Source of the DNA: JAOUEA01 sp963825685
GTDB taxonomy: Bacteria; Actinomycetota; UBA4738; HRBIN12
Reading direction: 5' to 3'
Length of the DNA stretch: 64,000 nt
Assembly (NCBI GenBank): GCA_963825685.1
Contig: CAWGUD010000001.1
Span: 38,270-102,269, forward strand
The notes beneath the pieces are model-generated. The model saw only the letters and a list, made by a program, of their open reading frames with translations. It made no database searches and was not told where the DNA came from. A program made the translations under genes and the position numbers. This document shows positions 1-7,038 of the stretch, piece after piece (the first letter of the stretch is position 1; each line of letters begins with the position of its first letter).

Positions 1-702
1 CGCGACGGGTCCCTCGCGTTCGAGGCATCGGCCGAGGGCGTGCCCGAGCCCCGCACCATCGCAGTGTTCGGCTGGATCGAGGGCGAGCAGCTCGCGACCG
101 CGATGACCGAACGGAACCTCGAGACCTACGGCGAGGTGGCGGCGAGCCTCCATGCCCAGGCGAGTGGCTTCGATCCGCCCGCGGGGATGAAGACGTGGGA
201 CTCGCCGTACCCGTTCCTCGAGCCCGAGGTGCTCTTCGACGAGGAGCACCGCGAGACGCTCGGGCCGGCCGGCGTCCTCCCCTTCGAGCGGGCACGAGCC
301 TCGACCCAGGAGGCGATCGAGCGGCTGGCGGTGGCCGAGCCGCCGCGCATGATCCATGCCGACCTGCACGAGGAGAACGCGTTCGTGCGGGCGGACGGCT
401 CGATCGCGATGCTCGACTTCGACGACTGCATGCTCGGATGGCCCGTCCAGGATCTCGGGATCACCGTGTTCGAGCTCGCCGGCCGCGAGGACTTCGAGCG
501 GCTCGAGCGGGCATTGCGACGCGGGTACGAGCGGGTCGCCCCCTGGCCGGAACGCGCGCCCGGGGAGGTCCGGGTGTTCGCCGCCGACCGATGCCTGATG
601 CTGTCGAACTACATCGTGCAGGACCACGATCCCGAGTACCGGGCCGAGGCGCCCGCCTACGTCGGCCGGTGGTCCGCGAGGATCGATCTGCTCCTGGGCT
701 GA
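1..702 (+). CDS. Aminoglycoside/homoserine-kinase-like phosphotransferase, 5'-truncated by window edge
   Basis: The frame is open from base 1, so the start lies upstream of the window; the GTG at 40 is unlikely to be the true start. The visible 233 residues are the C-terminal lobe of an APH-family (protein-kinase-like) phosphotransferase. The catalytic loop motif MIHADLHEEN (the HxDxxxxN Brenner motif) is followed by the metal-binding MLDFDD. Family members phosphorylate small molecules such as aminoglycosides, choline or homoserine; the substrate cannot be told from this piece. It converges on the hisN-like gene 36 bp downstream. The family call is secure, the substrate is unknown. Confidence 0.8.
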   Translation, partial: RDGSLAFEASAEGVPEPRTIAVFGWIEGEQLATAMTERNLETYGEVAASLHAQASGFDPPAGMKTWDSPYPFLEPEVLFDEEHRETLGPAGVLPFERARASTQEAIERLAVAEPPRMIHADLHEENAFVRADGSIAMLDFDDCMLGWPVQDLGITVFELAGREDFERLERALRRGYERVAPWPERAPGEVRVFAADRCLMLSNYIVQDHDPEYRAEAPAYVGRWSARIDLLLG

Positions 703-738
703 GCCGGCGAGCTCAGCCGGCGGGCTCAGTAGGCGAGC

Positions 739-1500
739 TCACCCCGCGAGTCGGGCGAGGACCTCGTCGTGGACCAGGCCGTTCGACGACACCACGCTTC
801 CGAGGTGGCGCGTCGGCGATCCGTCGAGTTGGGTGACCCGGCCGCCCGCTTCCTCGACGACGATCTGGAACGCCGCGTAGTCCCAGATGTTCAGCTCGGC
901 CTCGATCATCGCCTCGCCGGCGCCGCGTGCGACGAGCGCGTGCCCCCAGAAGTCGCCGAAGCCCCGTGATCGCGGAACGGCCGACACCAACTCGACGACG
1001 CGACTGCGGCGGTCGTCGGGCCACGCCTCGAGCCCTGCGAGGAACACCTGCGCCTCGTCGAGACGGTCGACGTCGCTGACCCCGATCCGCCGGCCGTTCA
1101 TCCGTGCGCCGGTGCCGCGTGCCGCCTCGTACCGCTCGCCGATCGCCGGGGCGTTCACGATCCCGAGCGCCAGCTCACCGTCGACCTGCAGGGCGATCAG
1201 CGTGGCCCAGATCGGGATTCCTCGAGCGTAGTTGGCGGTGGCATCGATGGGGTCGACGATCCAGACACGGCCGGTCGCGCGGTCGGCGCCACCTTCCTCC
1301 TCGCCGAGCACGTGGTCGTCGGGGAACGCCGCCGCGACCTGCTCGCGCACCATCGCCTCGATCGACGTGTCGGCCTGGGTCACGACGGTGCGGTCGGCCT
1401 TGTGCCGGACCTCGAGCCCGTCGCCCAGGAACAGGCCCATGCCGATGTCGGCGGCTCGGTCGGCCAGGCCGTTCGCGAACGCACGCTCGTGCTCGAACAC
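739..1500 (-). CDS. hisN: Inositol-monophosphatase-family phosphatase, likely histidinol-phosphatase
   Basis: A 253-residue Mg2+-dependent phosphatase of the IMPase/FBPase superfamily. Metal-binding motifs are complete: GEEEG (residues 66-70), the WIVDPIDATANY box (80-91, with D83 and D86), and WDYAA near the C-terminus. In actinobacteria the closest relatives of this type include HisN, which removes phosphate from histidinol phosphate in histidine biosynthesis; inositol-1-phosphatase is the alternative. The start is GTG at 1500, placed 6 nt after a TAGTCT -10 box, so the mRNA is probably leaderless. No other his genes are nearby, so the precise substrate is inferred. Confidence 0.75.
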   Translation of the reverse strand: MFEHERAFANGLADRAADIGMGLFLGDGLEVRHKADRTVVTQADTSIEAMVREQVAAAFPDDHVLGEEEGGADRATGRVWIVDPIDATANYARGIPIWATLIALQVDGELALGIVNAPAIGERYEAARGTGARMNGRRIGVSDVDRLDEAQVFLAGLEAWPDDRRSRVVELVSAVPRSRGFGDFWGHALVARGAGEAMIEAELNIWDYAAFQIVVEEAGGRVTQLDGSPTRHLGSVVSSNGLVHDEVLARLAG

Positions 1501-1506
1501 GCACCG

Positions 1507-1512
1507 AGACTA
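1507..1512 (-). promoter_or_regulatory. -10 box (TAGTCT) of leaderless hisN-like gene
   Basis: TAGTCT on the minus strand ends 6 nt before the GTG start at 1500. No Shine-Dalgarno sequence can fit in between. No clear -35 is visible. Confidence 0.5.
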
Positions 1513-1588
1513 TCGGCCGACGCCCGCGCCACGCTGGACCTTCGGCCGAGGACCGCTCGAAACGATCTCGGGTAGCCTGACTGGACCT

Positions 1589-2981
1589 ATGCAGACGACC
1601 GTCGAGAACACCGAGAAGCACACCGTCAAGCTCACCGTCGAGATCCCGCCCGACGAGTACTCGAAGGAGCTCGACGCCACCTACAAGAGCATCGCGAACC
1701 AGGTCAAGATCCCCGGGTTCCGCAAGGGCAAGGTGCCCAAGCAGATCATCGACGCCCAGATCGGGCGCGAGGTCGTGCGCGACGAGTTCCTCGAGCACGC
1801 CGTGCCCCAGTACTACCGCCAGGCGGTCTCCGAGCAGGACCTCGCCCCGATCGCCGACCCGGAGATCGACCTCGAGGGGTTCGCCGACGACGCACCCCTC
1901 GTGTTCACCGCCGTCGTCGAGGTCCGGCCCCGGCTCGAGCTGAGCGAGAGCGACTACGTCGGGCCTGAAGGTGACGAAGCCGAGCGCCGAGGTGGCCGAG
2001 TCCGACGTCGACGAGTGGATCGATCGCCTGCGTGAGCGGTTCGCCGAGCTCGAGCCGGCCGACCGGCCGGTGATCGACGGCGACTTCGTCACGATCGACG
2101 TCAAGGCCCTCGCCGGCGATGAGGAGATCGACGGCCTGACCCGGACCGACTACCTCTACTTCGTCGGGTCGGGTGAGTTCGGACCCGCGCTCGACGAGCA
2201 GCTGGCCGGCACGAAGCCCGGCGACATCCTCAAGGTGTCCGAGGAGATGGGACCGGGGGCGGGGGAGGCACTCGCCGGCACGACCGCCGACCTCACCGTG
2301 CTCGTGAAGGACGTGAAGGCGCGCAAGCTCCCCGAGGCCGACGACGACTTCGCGAAGACCGCGTCGGAGTTCGACACGATCGACCAGCTCCGTGACGACC
2401 TGCGCACGCGCCTGGGCGAGATGAAGGAACGCGAGGTCGCGGCGACGGTCCGAGACCGCGTGCTCGACGCGATGATCGACTCGATCGAGGTCGACATCCC
2501 CGACACCCTGATCGACGACGAGACCGAGCACCGGGTCGCCAGCGCCGGGGAGCGCGCCCAGCGCGCCGGGGTGACGCTCGACGACCTGCTCGAGGCCCAA
2601 GGATGGGACGAGGCCCGGCTCCGAGAGGATTCGCGGGATCACGCGATCCGGGCGATCAAGGCGGACCTGGCCCTCGAGGGCGTCGCGAGGGCCGAGACGA
2701 TCGAGGTCACCGCCGACGAGCTGGGCACCGAGATCACCTCCCTCGCAGAGGCCTACGGCCGCGACTCGAAGGAGCTCGCGAAGCAGCTCGAACGCACCGG
2801 TCAGATCGTGACGCTGGCCGGGGATATCATCAGAGGCAAGGCCCTCGACCTGTTGGTCGAGCGTGCCGACATCGAACCCGAAGGGCTTGAAGGAACCGAC
2901 GGGACCGCCGAGGCCGAGCCGGCCGAGGGCGGCTCCGAGCCAGAGATCGAGACCTCCGACGACGCCGAGGAGACGACATGA
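1589..2981 (+). CDS. tig: Trigger factor, ribosome-associated chaperone and prolyl isomerase (one frameshift)
   Basis: Trigger factor binds the ribosome exit tunnel and helps nascent chains fold. The N-terminal ribosome-binding domain carries the signature IPGFRKGKVPKQII (the GFRxGxxP motif) near residue 48. The central FKBP-like PPIase domain and the C-terminal chaperone domain follow, ending in an acidic tail. The frame breaks at 1961-1963, where GGG stands for an expected GG. Dropping one G joins ...SESDYVG to LKVTKPSAEV and gives about 463 residues, the normal family length. The ATG at 1589 is the only plausible start. The stop overlaps the clpP start as ATGA, the usual tig-clpP-clpX quality-control operon. 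The break is most likely a sequencing error. Confidence 0.9.
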
Positions 2982-3631
2982 CCGACATGCGAACGAACAT
3001 CACCGCCAACGACTACCTGGTGCCCGTGGTCGTCGAGCAGACGAGCCGCGGCGAGCGCTCGTTCGACATCTACTCGCGCCTGCTGAAGGAGCGCATCGTC
3101 TTCCTCGGCACCCCGATCGACGACAACGTCGGCAACCTGATCATGGCGCAGCTGCTGCACCTCGAGAGCGAGGACCCCGACAAGGACATCCACCTGTACA
3201 TCAACTCGCCGGGTGGGGTCATCACGTCGCTGTTCGCGATCTACGACACGATGCAGTACATCAAGCCCGACGTGTCCACGATCGTGATGGGCCAGGCCGC
3301 GAGCGCCGCGGCGGTGCTGCTGCTCGCGGGGGCTCCGGGCAAGCGGTTCGCGTTGCCGCACTCCCGCGTGCTGCTGCACCAGCCGCACGGTGGCGCCGAG
3401 GGCCAGGCCGTCGACATCGAGATCCAGGCCAAGGAGATCACCCGGTCGCGCCAGCTGCTCGAGAAGCTGATCGCCCATCACACCGGTCAGCCGATCGAGA
3501 AGGTGGCCAAGGACACCGACCGTGACTTCATCCTCACGGCCGACGAGGCGAAGGAGTACGGAGCGATCGACGAGATCATCACCACGCGCGGGATCGCCGA
3601 GCTTGCTTCCGCCGGGGTCGCCGGCGCGTGA
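2978..3631 (+). CDS. clpP: ATP-dependent Clp protease proteolytic subunit ClpP
   Basis: A 217-residue serine peptidase that forms the tetradecameric proteolytic chamber used by ClpX and ClpC. The catalytic serine lies in MGQAASAAA (S109), the histidine in VLLHQPHGG (H134), and the aspartate in the DTDRDF segment near 181-183. It starts inside the tig stop codon (ATGA), implying translational coupling. Only one clpP copy is visible here; many actinobacteria have two in tandem. clpX follows after 72 bp that hold a strong hairpin. Confidence 0.97.
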   Translation: MTDMRTNITANDYLVPVVVEQTSRGERSFDIYSRLLKERIVFLGTPIDDNVGNLIMAQLLHLESEDPDKDIHLYINSPGGVITSLFAIYDTMQYIKPDVSTIVMGQAASAAAVLLLAGAPGKRFALPHSRVLLHQPHGGAEGQAVDIEIQAKEITRSRQLLEKLIAHHTGQPIEKVAKDTDRDFILTADEAKEYGAIDEIITTRGIAELASAGVAGA

Positions 3632-3647
3632 TAATGCGCTGACACAT

Positions 3648-3675
3648 ATCGGCCGGGTCGCGAGACCCGGCCGAT
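3648..3675. terminator. Perfect 12-bp hairpin between clpP and clpX
   Basis: A 12-bp inverted repeat (ATCGGCCGGGTC and its complement) with a GCGA loop fills the clpP-clpX gap. No T-tract follows, so it may be a weak or factor-dependent terminator, an mRNA stabiliser that sets clpP:clpX ratios, or a processing site. It ends 9 bp before the purine-rich ribosome-binding region of clpX. Confidence 0.6.
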
Positions 3676-3703
3676 CGGTCCGTCGGAGAGGGAAGAGAGG
3701 CAG

Positions 3704-4975
3704 ATGGCCAAGTTCGGGGATTCCGACCTGCTGAAGTGCTCCTTCTGCGGGAAGAGCCAGAAGCAGGTCAAGAAGCTGATCGCCGGCCCCGGTGTCTACA
3801 TCTGCGACGAGTGCATCGACCTCTGCAACGAGATCATCGAGGAAGAGCTCTCCGAGACGACCGAGCTGAAGCTCGACGAGCTGCCCAAGCCACAGGAGAT
3901 CTTCTCGTTCCTCGACGAGTACGTCGTCGACCAGGAGCGGGCGAAGAAGGTGCTCTCGGTCGCGGTCTACAACCACTACAAGCGCATCCAGGTGGGCACC
4001 ACGACCGACGATGTCGAGCTGCAGAAGTCCAACATCATGATCCTCGGGCCGACCGGATGCGGCAAGACCTACCTGGCACAGACGCTCGCCCGCATGCTCA
4101 ACGTGCCGTTCGCGATCGCCGACGCCACGGCGCTCACCGAGGCCGGGTACGTCGGCGAGGACGTCGAGAACATCCTGCTGAAGCTGATCCAGGCCGCGGA
4201 CTACGACGTCAAGAAGGCCGAGACCGGCATCATCTACATCGACGAGATCGACAAGGTCGCGCGCAAGAGCGAGAACCCGTCGATCACGCGCGACGTCTCC
4301 GGCGAGGGCGTGCAGCAGGCGTTGCTGAAGATCCTCGAGGGCACGCAGGCGAGCGTTCCGCCCCAGGGTGGCCGCAAGCACCCCCACCAGGAGTTCATCC
4401 AGATCGACACCACCAACGTGCTGTTCATCTGTGGCGGCGCCTTCGCGGGCCTCGACAAGATCATCGAGAGCCGCATCGGGCGCAAGGGCGTCGGCTTCGG
4501 TGCCGACGTCGTCTCCCGCGCCGACAAGGACATCGGCGAGGTCTTCTCCCAGGTGTTGCCCGAGGATCTGCTGAAGTTCGGCCTGATCCCCGAGTTCGTC
4601 GGCCGTCTTCCGGTGATCACGAGCGTCGACAACCTCGACGAGGACGCCCTGGTCGACATCCTCACGAAGCCGAAGAACGCCCTCGTGCGCCAGTACCAGC
4701 GCTTCTTCGAGTTCGACGGCGTCGAGCTCGAGTTCAAGGACGACGCGCTGCGGGCGATCAGCGAGCAGGCGATCCTGCGCGGCACCGGTGCGCGCGGCCT
4801 CCGCGCGATCATGGAAGAGGTGCTGCTCAACGTGATGTACGAGCTGCCCTCGCGCGAGGACGTCACGAAGTGCCTCGTCGACAAGGACGTCGTGCTCACG
4901 GGCGTGAATCCCACCTTGGTGCCGCACGCGAAGACCACGAAGAAGCGCAGCGAGCGCCAGGAGAAGACCGCCTAG
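3704..4975 (+). CDS. clpX: ATP-dependent Clp protease ATPase subunit ClpX
   Basis: A 423-residue AAA+ unfoldase that feeds substrates to ClpP. The N-terminal C4 zinc domain is intact (C12, C15, C34, C37). Walker A is GPTGCGKT at about residues 115-122 and Walker B is IIYIDEIDK. The ClpP-docking IGF-type loop appears as RIGRKGVGFG. The ATG at 3704 has a strong purine-rich ribosome-binding site (GAGAGGGAAGAGAGG, 3686-3700). Full length, no disruption. Confidence 0.97.
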   Translation: MAKFGDSDLLKCSFCGKSQKQVKKLIAGPGVYICDECIDLCNEIIEEELSETTELKLDELPKPQEIFSFLDEYVVDQERAKKVLSVAVYNHYKRIQVGTTTDDVELQKSNIMILGPTGCGKTYLAQTLARMLNVPFAIADATALTEAGYVGEDVENILLKLIQAADYDVKKAETGIIYIDEIDKVARKSENPSITRDVSGEGVQQALLKILEGTQASVPPQGGRKHPHQEFIQIDTTNVLFICGGAFAGLDKIIESRIGRKGVGFGADVVSRADKDIGEVFSQVLPEDLLKFGLIPEFVGRLPVITSVDNLDEDALVDILTKPKNALVRQYQRFFEFDGVELEFKDDALRAISEQAILRGTGARGLRAIMEEVLLNVMYELPSREDVTKCLVDKDVVLTGVNPTLVPHAKTTKKRSERQEKTA

Positions 4976-5080
4976 CTGGCACGGCACTCCTCGATCCACC
5001 GCAGATGCTGGAAGTCGGTCCTTCGGCGTTCCATGATTCCCCGATGGGGCAGCGAGCCCCGCTGACGGATGGGGGGATCG

Positions 5081-5653
5081 ATGGAACCTGATATCCGACG
5101 CGAGGCGACCGGCTTCGCCAGGAACTGGTGGCTGTTCCTGATCACGGGCATCGCGTGGCTGATGATCGGCGTGCTCGTGCTCCGATTCAACGTCACGTCG
5201 GTGGCCACCGTGGGCATCTTGCTCGGCGTGATGTTCCTGGGGGCGGCGATCAACGAGTTCCTCGCATCGACGACCGTCAGCGGCGGCTGGAAGTTCGTCC
5301 ACATCGCGCTGGGGGTCCTGTTCGTCCTCGGGTCGCTCTGGGGCTTCATCCGGCCGATCGATACGGCATTCGCTCTGGCCTCGGTCCTGGGCTTCCTGCT
5401 GGTGCTGATGGGATCGATGCACGTGATCGGCGCCGTGCTGTCCCGCGAGGGCAACCCGCTGTGGTGGCTCGGTCTCACCGTCGGCATCCTCGAGATCCTG
5501 CTGGCGATGTGGGTGTCGCAGCAGTACTACGACGCCCGGATCGCGCTGATCCTGATCTGGGTGGGCTTCATGGCGATCTTCCGCGGCATCGGCGAGATCG
5601 TGATGGCGTTCGAGTTGCATCACGCCAAGAAGTCGATGGAGGTGGCGGCCTGA
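5081..5653 (+). CDS. HdeD/DUF308-family six-helix membrane protein
   Basis: About 190 residues with six hydrophobic segments arranged as three helix pairs, the layout of HdeD-type (DUF308) inner-membrane proteins. In enterobacteria HdeD is linked to acid resistance; in actinobacteria the role is unknown. The ATG at 5081 is preceded by a GGATGGGGGGAT ribosome-binding region; an in-frame ATG at 5069 lies inside it and is less likely. The stop codon overlaps the next gene's start as CTGA. Confidence 0.8.
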   Translation: MEPDIRREATGFARNWWLFLITGIAWLMIGVLVLRFNVTSVATVGILLGVMFLGAAINEFLASTTVSGGWKFVHIALGVLFVLGSLWGFIRPIDTAFALASVLGFLLVLMGSMHVIGAVLSREGNPLWWLGLTVGILEILLAMWVSQQYYDARIALILIWVGFMAIFRGIGEIVMAFELHHAKKSMEVAA

Positions 5654-6465
5654 GGGCCGCGCCGATCCGCTCGCTCGCCGTCGCGGCCCTGATCGTCAGC
5701 GTGATGTCGGGCTGCGCCGACGACGGGTCCTCGGGTGACGGCGACGATCCCGCGGCGTCGATCGTCGGGGTCACATGGATCCTCGAGGCCGCGGCGACCG
5801 AGGCGCTCGTCGACGAGGTCGTGCCCGAGCACGCGCGGGTCACGATCAGGTTCGAGGACGACGGCACGGCGAGCGGGTCGGCGGGCTGCAACAACTACGC
5901 GGGCTCGTACACGACGAGCGCCGACGGTGCGATCTCGATCGAGGCCGGCGGCATGACGATGATGGCGTGCGAGGAGCCGCTCATGCGGCTCGACGCGGCC
6001 TACGTCGCGGCTCTGGGCGAGGTGGATGCCTTCGAGATCGTCGACGGGGGCGACTCCCTCCTGCTCTCGGGAGCCGAGACGCCGTTGACGTACACGGCCG
6101 AGCAGCCCATGCCGCTGGAGGGCACCGCGTGGCGGGTCGACGGCATCGCGATCGGCAGCGACGCGGTGTCGTCGACGATCGCGGGCGCCGATGCCGACCT
6201 CGTCTTCGACGCCGGCGTCGTCTCGGGCAGCACGGGCTGCAACACCCTCAACGGCTCGTACTCGATCGACGGCGACCCCAGCGTGGGCGCGATCTCCTTC
6301 TCCGAGATCGCCACGACCAAGATGGCCTGCGAGCCCGACGTGGCGGAGCAGGAACAGGCGATCCTGACGGGCCTCGACGAGGCCGCGAGCTACACGATCG
6401 CCGGGTCGACGATGTCGCTGTCCGACGGCGACGGCGCGTTCCTGCTCTCGCTCGTCGCGTCGTGA
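5650..6465 (+). CDS. Secreted lipoprotein with two META (HslJ-like) domains, apparent CTG start
   Basis: A 271-residue lipoprotein. The N-terminus reads MRAAPIRS, then a hydrophobic stretch, then MSGC, a lipobox with the lipidated Cys at about residue 19. Two META domains follow, each with a GCNN/GCNTLNGSY turn and a later MAC motif (MMACEEP and KMACEPD). META proteins such as HslJ are linked to envelope stress, but the function is unclear. No ATG, GTG or TTG upstream in this frame gives a signal peptide. CTG at 5650 does, overlapping the previous stop as CTGA and preceded by GGAGGTGG at 5638-5645. The non-AUG start is inferred from position and signal sequence. Confidence 0.75.
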   Translation: MRAAPIRSLAVAALIVSVMSGCADDGSSGDGDDPAASIVGVTWILEAAATEALVDEVVPEHARVTIRFEDDGTASGSAGCNNYAGSYTTSADGAISIEAGGMTMMACEEPLMRLDAAYVAALGEVDAFEIVDGGDSLLLSGAETPLTYTAEQPMPLEGTAWRVDGIAIGSDAVSSTIAGADADLVFDAGVVSGSTGCNTLNGSYSIDGDPSVGAISFSEIATTKMACEPDVAEQEQAILTGLDEAASYTIAGSTMSLSDGDGAFLLSLVAS

Positions 6466-6471
6466 CGCGCA

Positions 6472-6499
6472 GGAGCCCGGCCGATGTCGGCCGGGCTCC
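6472..6499. terminator. Bidirectional terminator hairpin between convergent genes
   Basis: A perfect 13-bp inverted repeat, GGAGCCCGGCCGA/TCGGCCGGGCTCC with two central bases, sits between the convergent META lipoprotein gene and the SHOCT gene. There is no long T-run on either side, which is common in high-GC actinobacteria. Position and symmetry support a terminator for both strands. Confidence 0.75.
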
Positions 6500-6527
6500 G
6501 TCGTGATGCCGATGCGGTGCGCTCAGC

Positions 6528-6918
6528 TCAGGAGAGCGCCTTCTTCTTCAGCGCGTCGAACTCCTCCTGGCTGATCGCTCCGGAGTCGAGCAGCTCCTTG
6601 GCCTTGGCGATCTCGCCGGAAGGCCCGGCGTCGGCGGCGGCCTTCTGCACGTACTGCTGGAAGTCGGCCTCGGCCGCCTTCTGCTGTGCGACATCCCGCT
6701 GCGCCATGTCCTTGCCGTGCACGATCACGTAGATGAACAACGTGAGGAACGGCAGGAACAGCAGGGCGATCAGCCACACGGCCTTCATGCCGCCCGACAT
6801 CTGCGTGGTTGCGGAAGATGTCGAAGATGACCCTGAACAGGATCATCAGGTACATGATCATGAAGAAGATCACGACCGTGGTCCACAAGATCTCGCCGAA
6901 ATCGATCTCTGCGAGCAA
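6528..6918 (-). CDS. PLDc_N/SHOCT-domain small membrane protein (one frameshift)
   Basis: About 129 residues once the frame is restored. The N-terminal half has two membrane helices in the PLDc_N arrangement (EILWTTVVIFFMIMYLMILF and a second helix from WLIALLFLPFLTLF). A short coiled linker and a C-terminal SHOCT motif (IAKAKELLDSGAISQEEFDAL) follow. The start is TTG at 6918 with AAAGGAG six bases upstream. The frame breaks near 6800 by one extra base: FRIFDIFRNH joins to MSGGMKAV. The function is unknown; SHOCT proteins are often membrane-linked oligomerising factors. The break is probably a sequence error. Confidence 0.75.
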
Positions 6919-7025
6919 CGCGTACTCCTTTCGGTTGGAGTGGTGCGGTCGGAAGCCTACTGCACCGGGCACGGGCGACGGAACACCGCTCGTTCGGGGC
7001 CGGCGCTTCGCGCCGGGCCGTTCCG

Positions 7026-7031
7026 TAGACT
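7026..7031 (+). promoter_or_regulatory. -10 box (TAGACT) of leaderless valS
   Basis: TAGACT ends 7 nt before the valS ATG at 7039. There is no ribosome-binding site, so the transcript probably starts at the initiation codon. Confidence 0.55.
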
Positions 7032-7038
7032 GCGCCCC

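Noticed and set aside
701..738. Terminator between the phosphotransferase and hisN-like genes
   Set aside because: The GAGCC/GGCTC stem is short and interrupted by a four-base bulge; too weak to call.
1950..1985. Programmed +1 frameshift in tig
   Set aside because: No slippery sequence with a following stop and no stimulatory structure, and similar +1 breaks occur in many unrelated genes. Sequence error explains it better.
2801..5623. A 940-codon open frame on the minus strand
   Set aside because: It is the antisense shadow of tig, clpP and clpX, produced by GC-rich third positions. Its protein is rich in His, Asp, Arg and Leu with no motif. Similar long shadows (6523-9456 minus, 13446-15308 plus, 39950-42190 minus, 43073-45001 minus, 47132-48973 minus) were dropped for the same reason.
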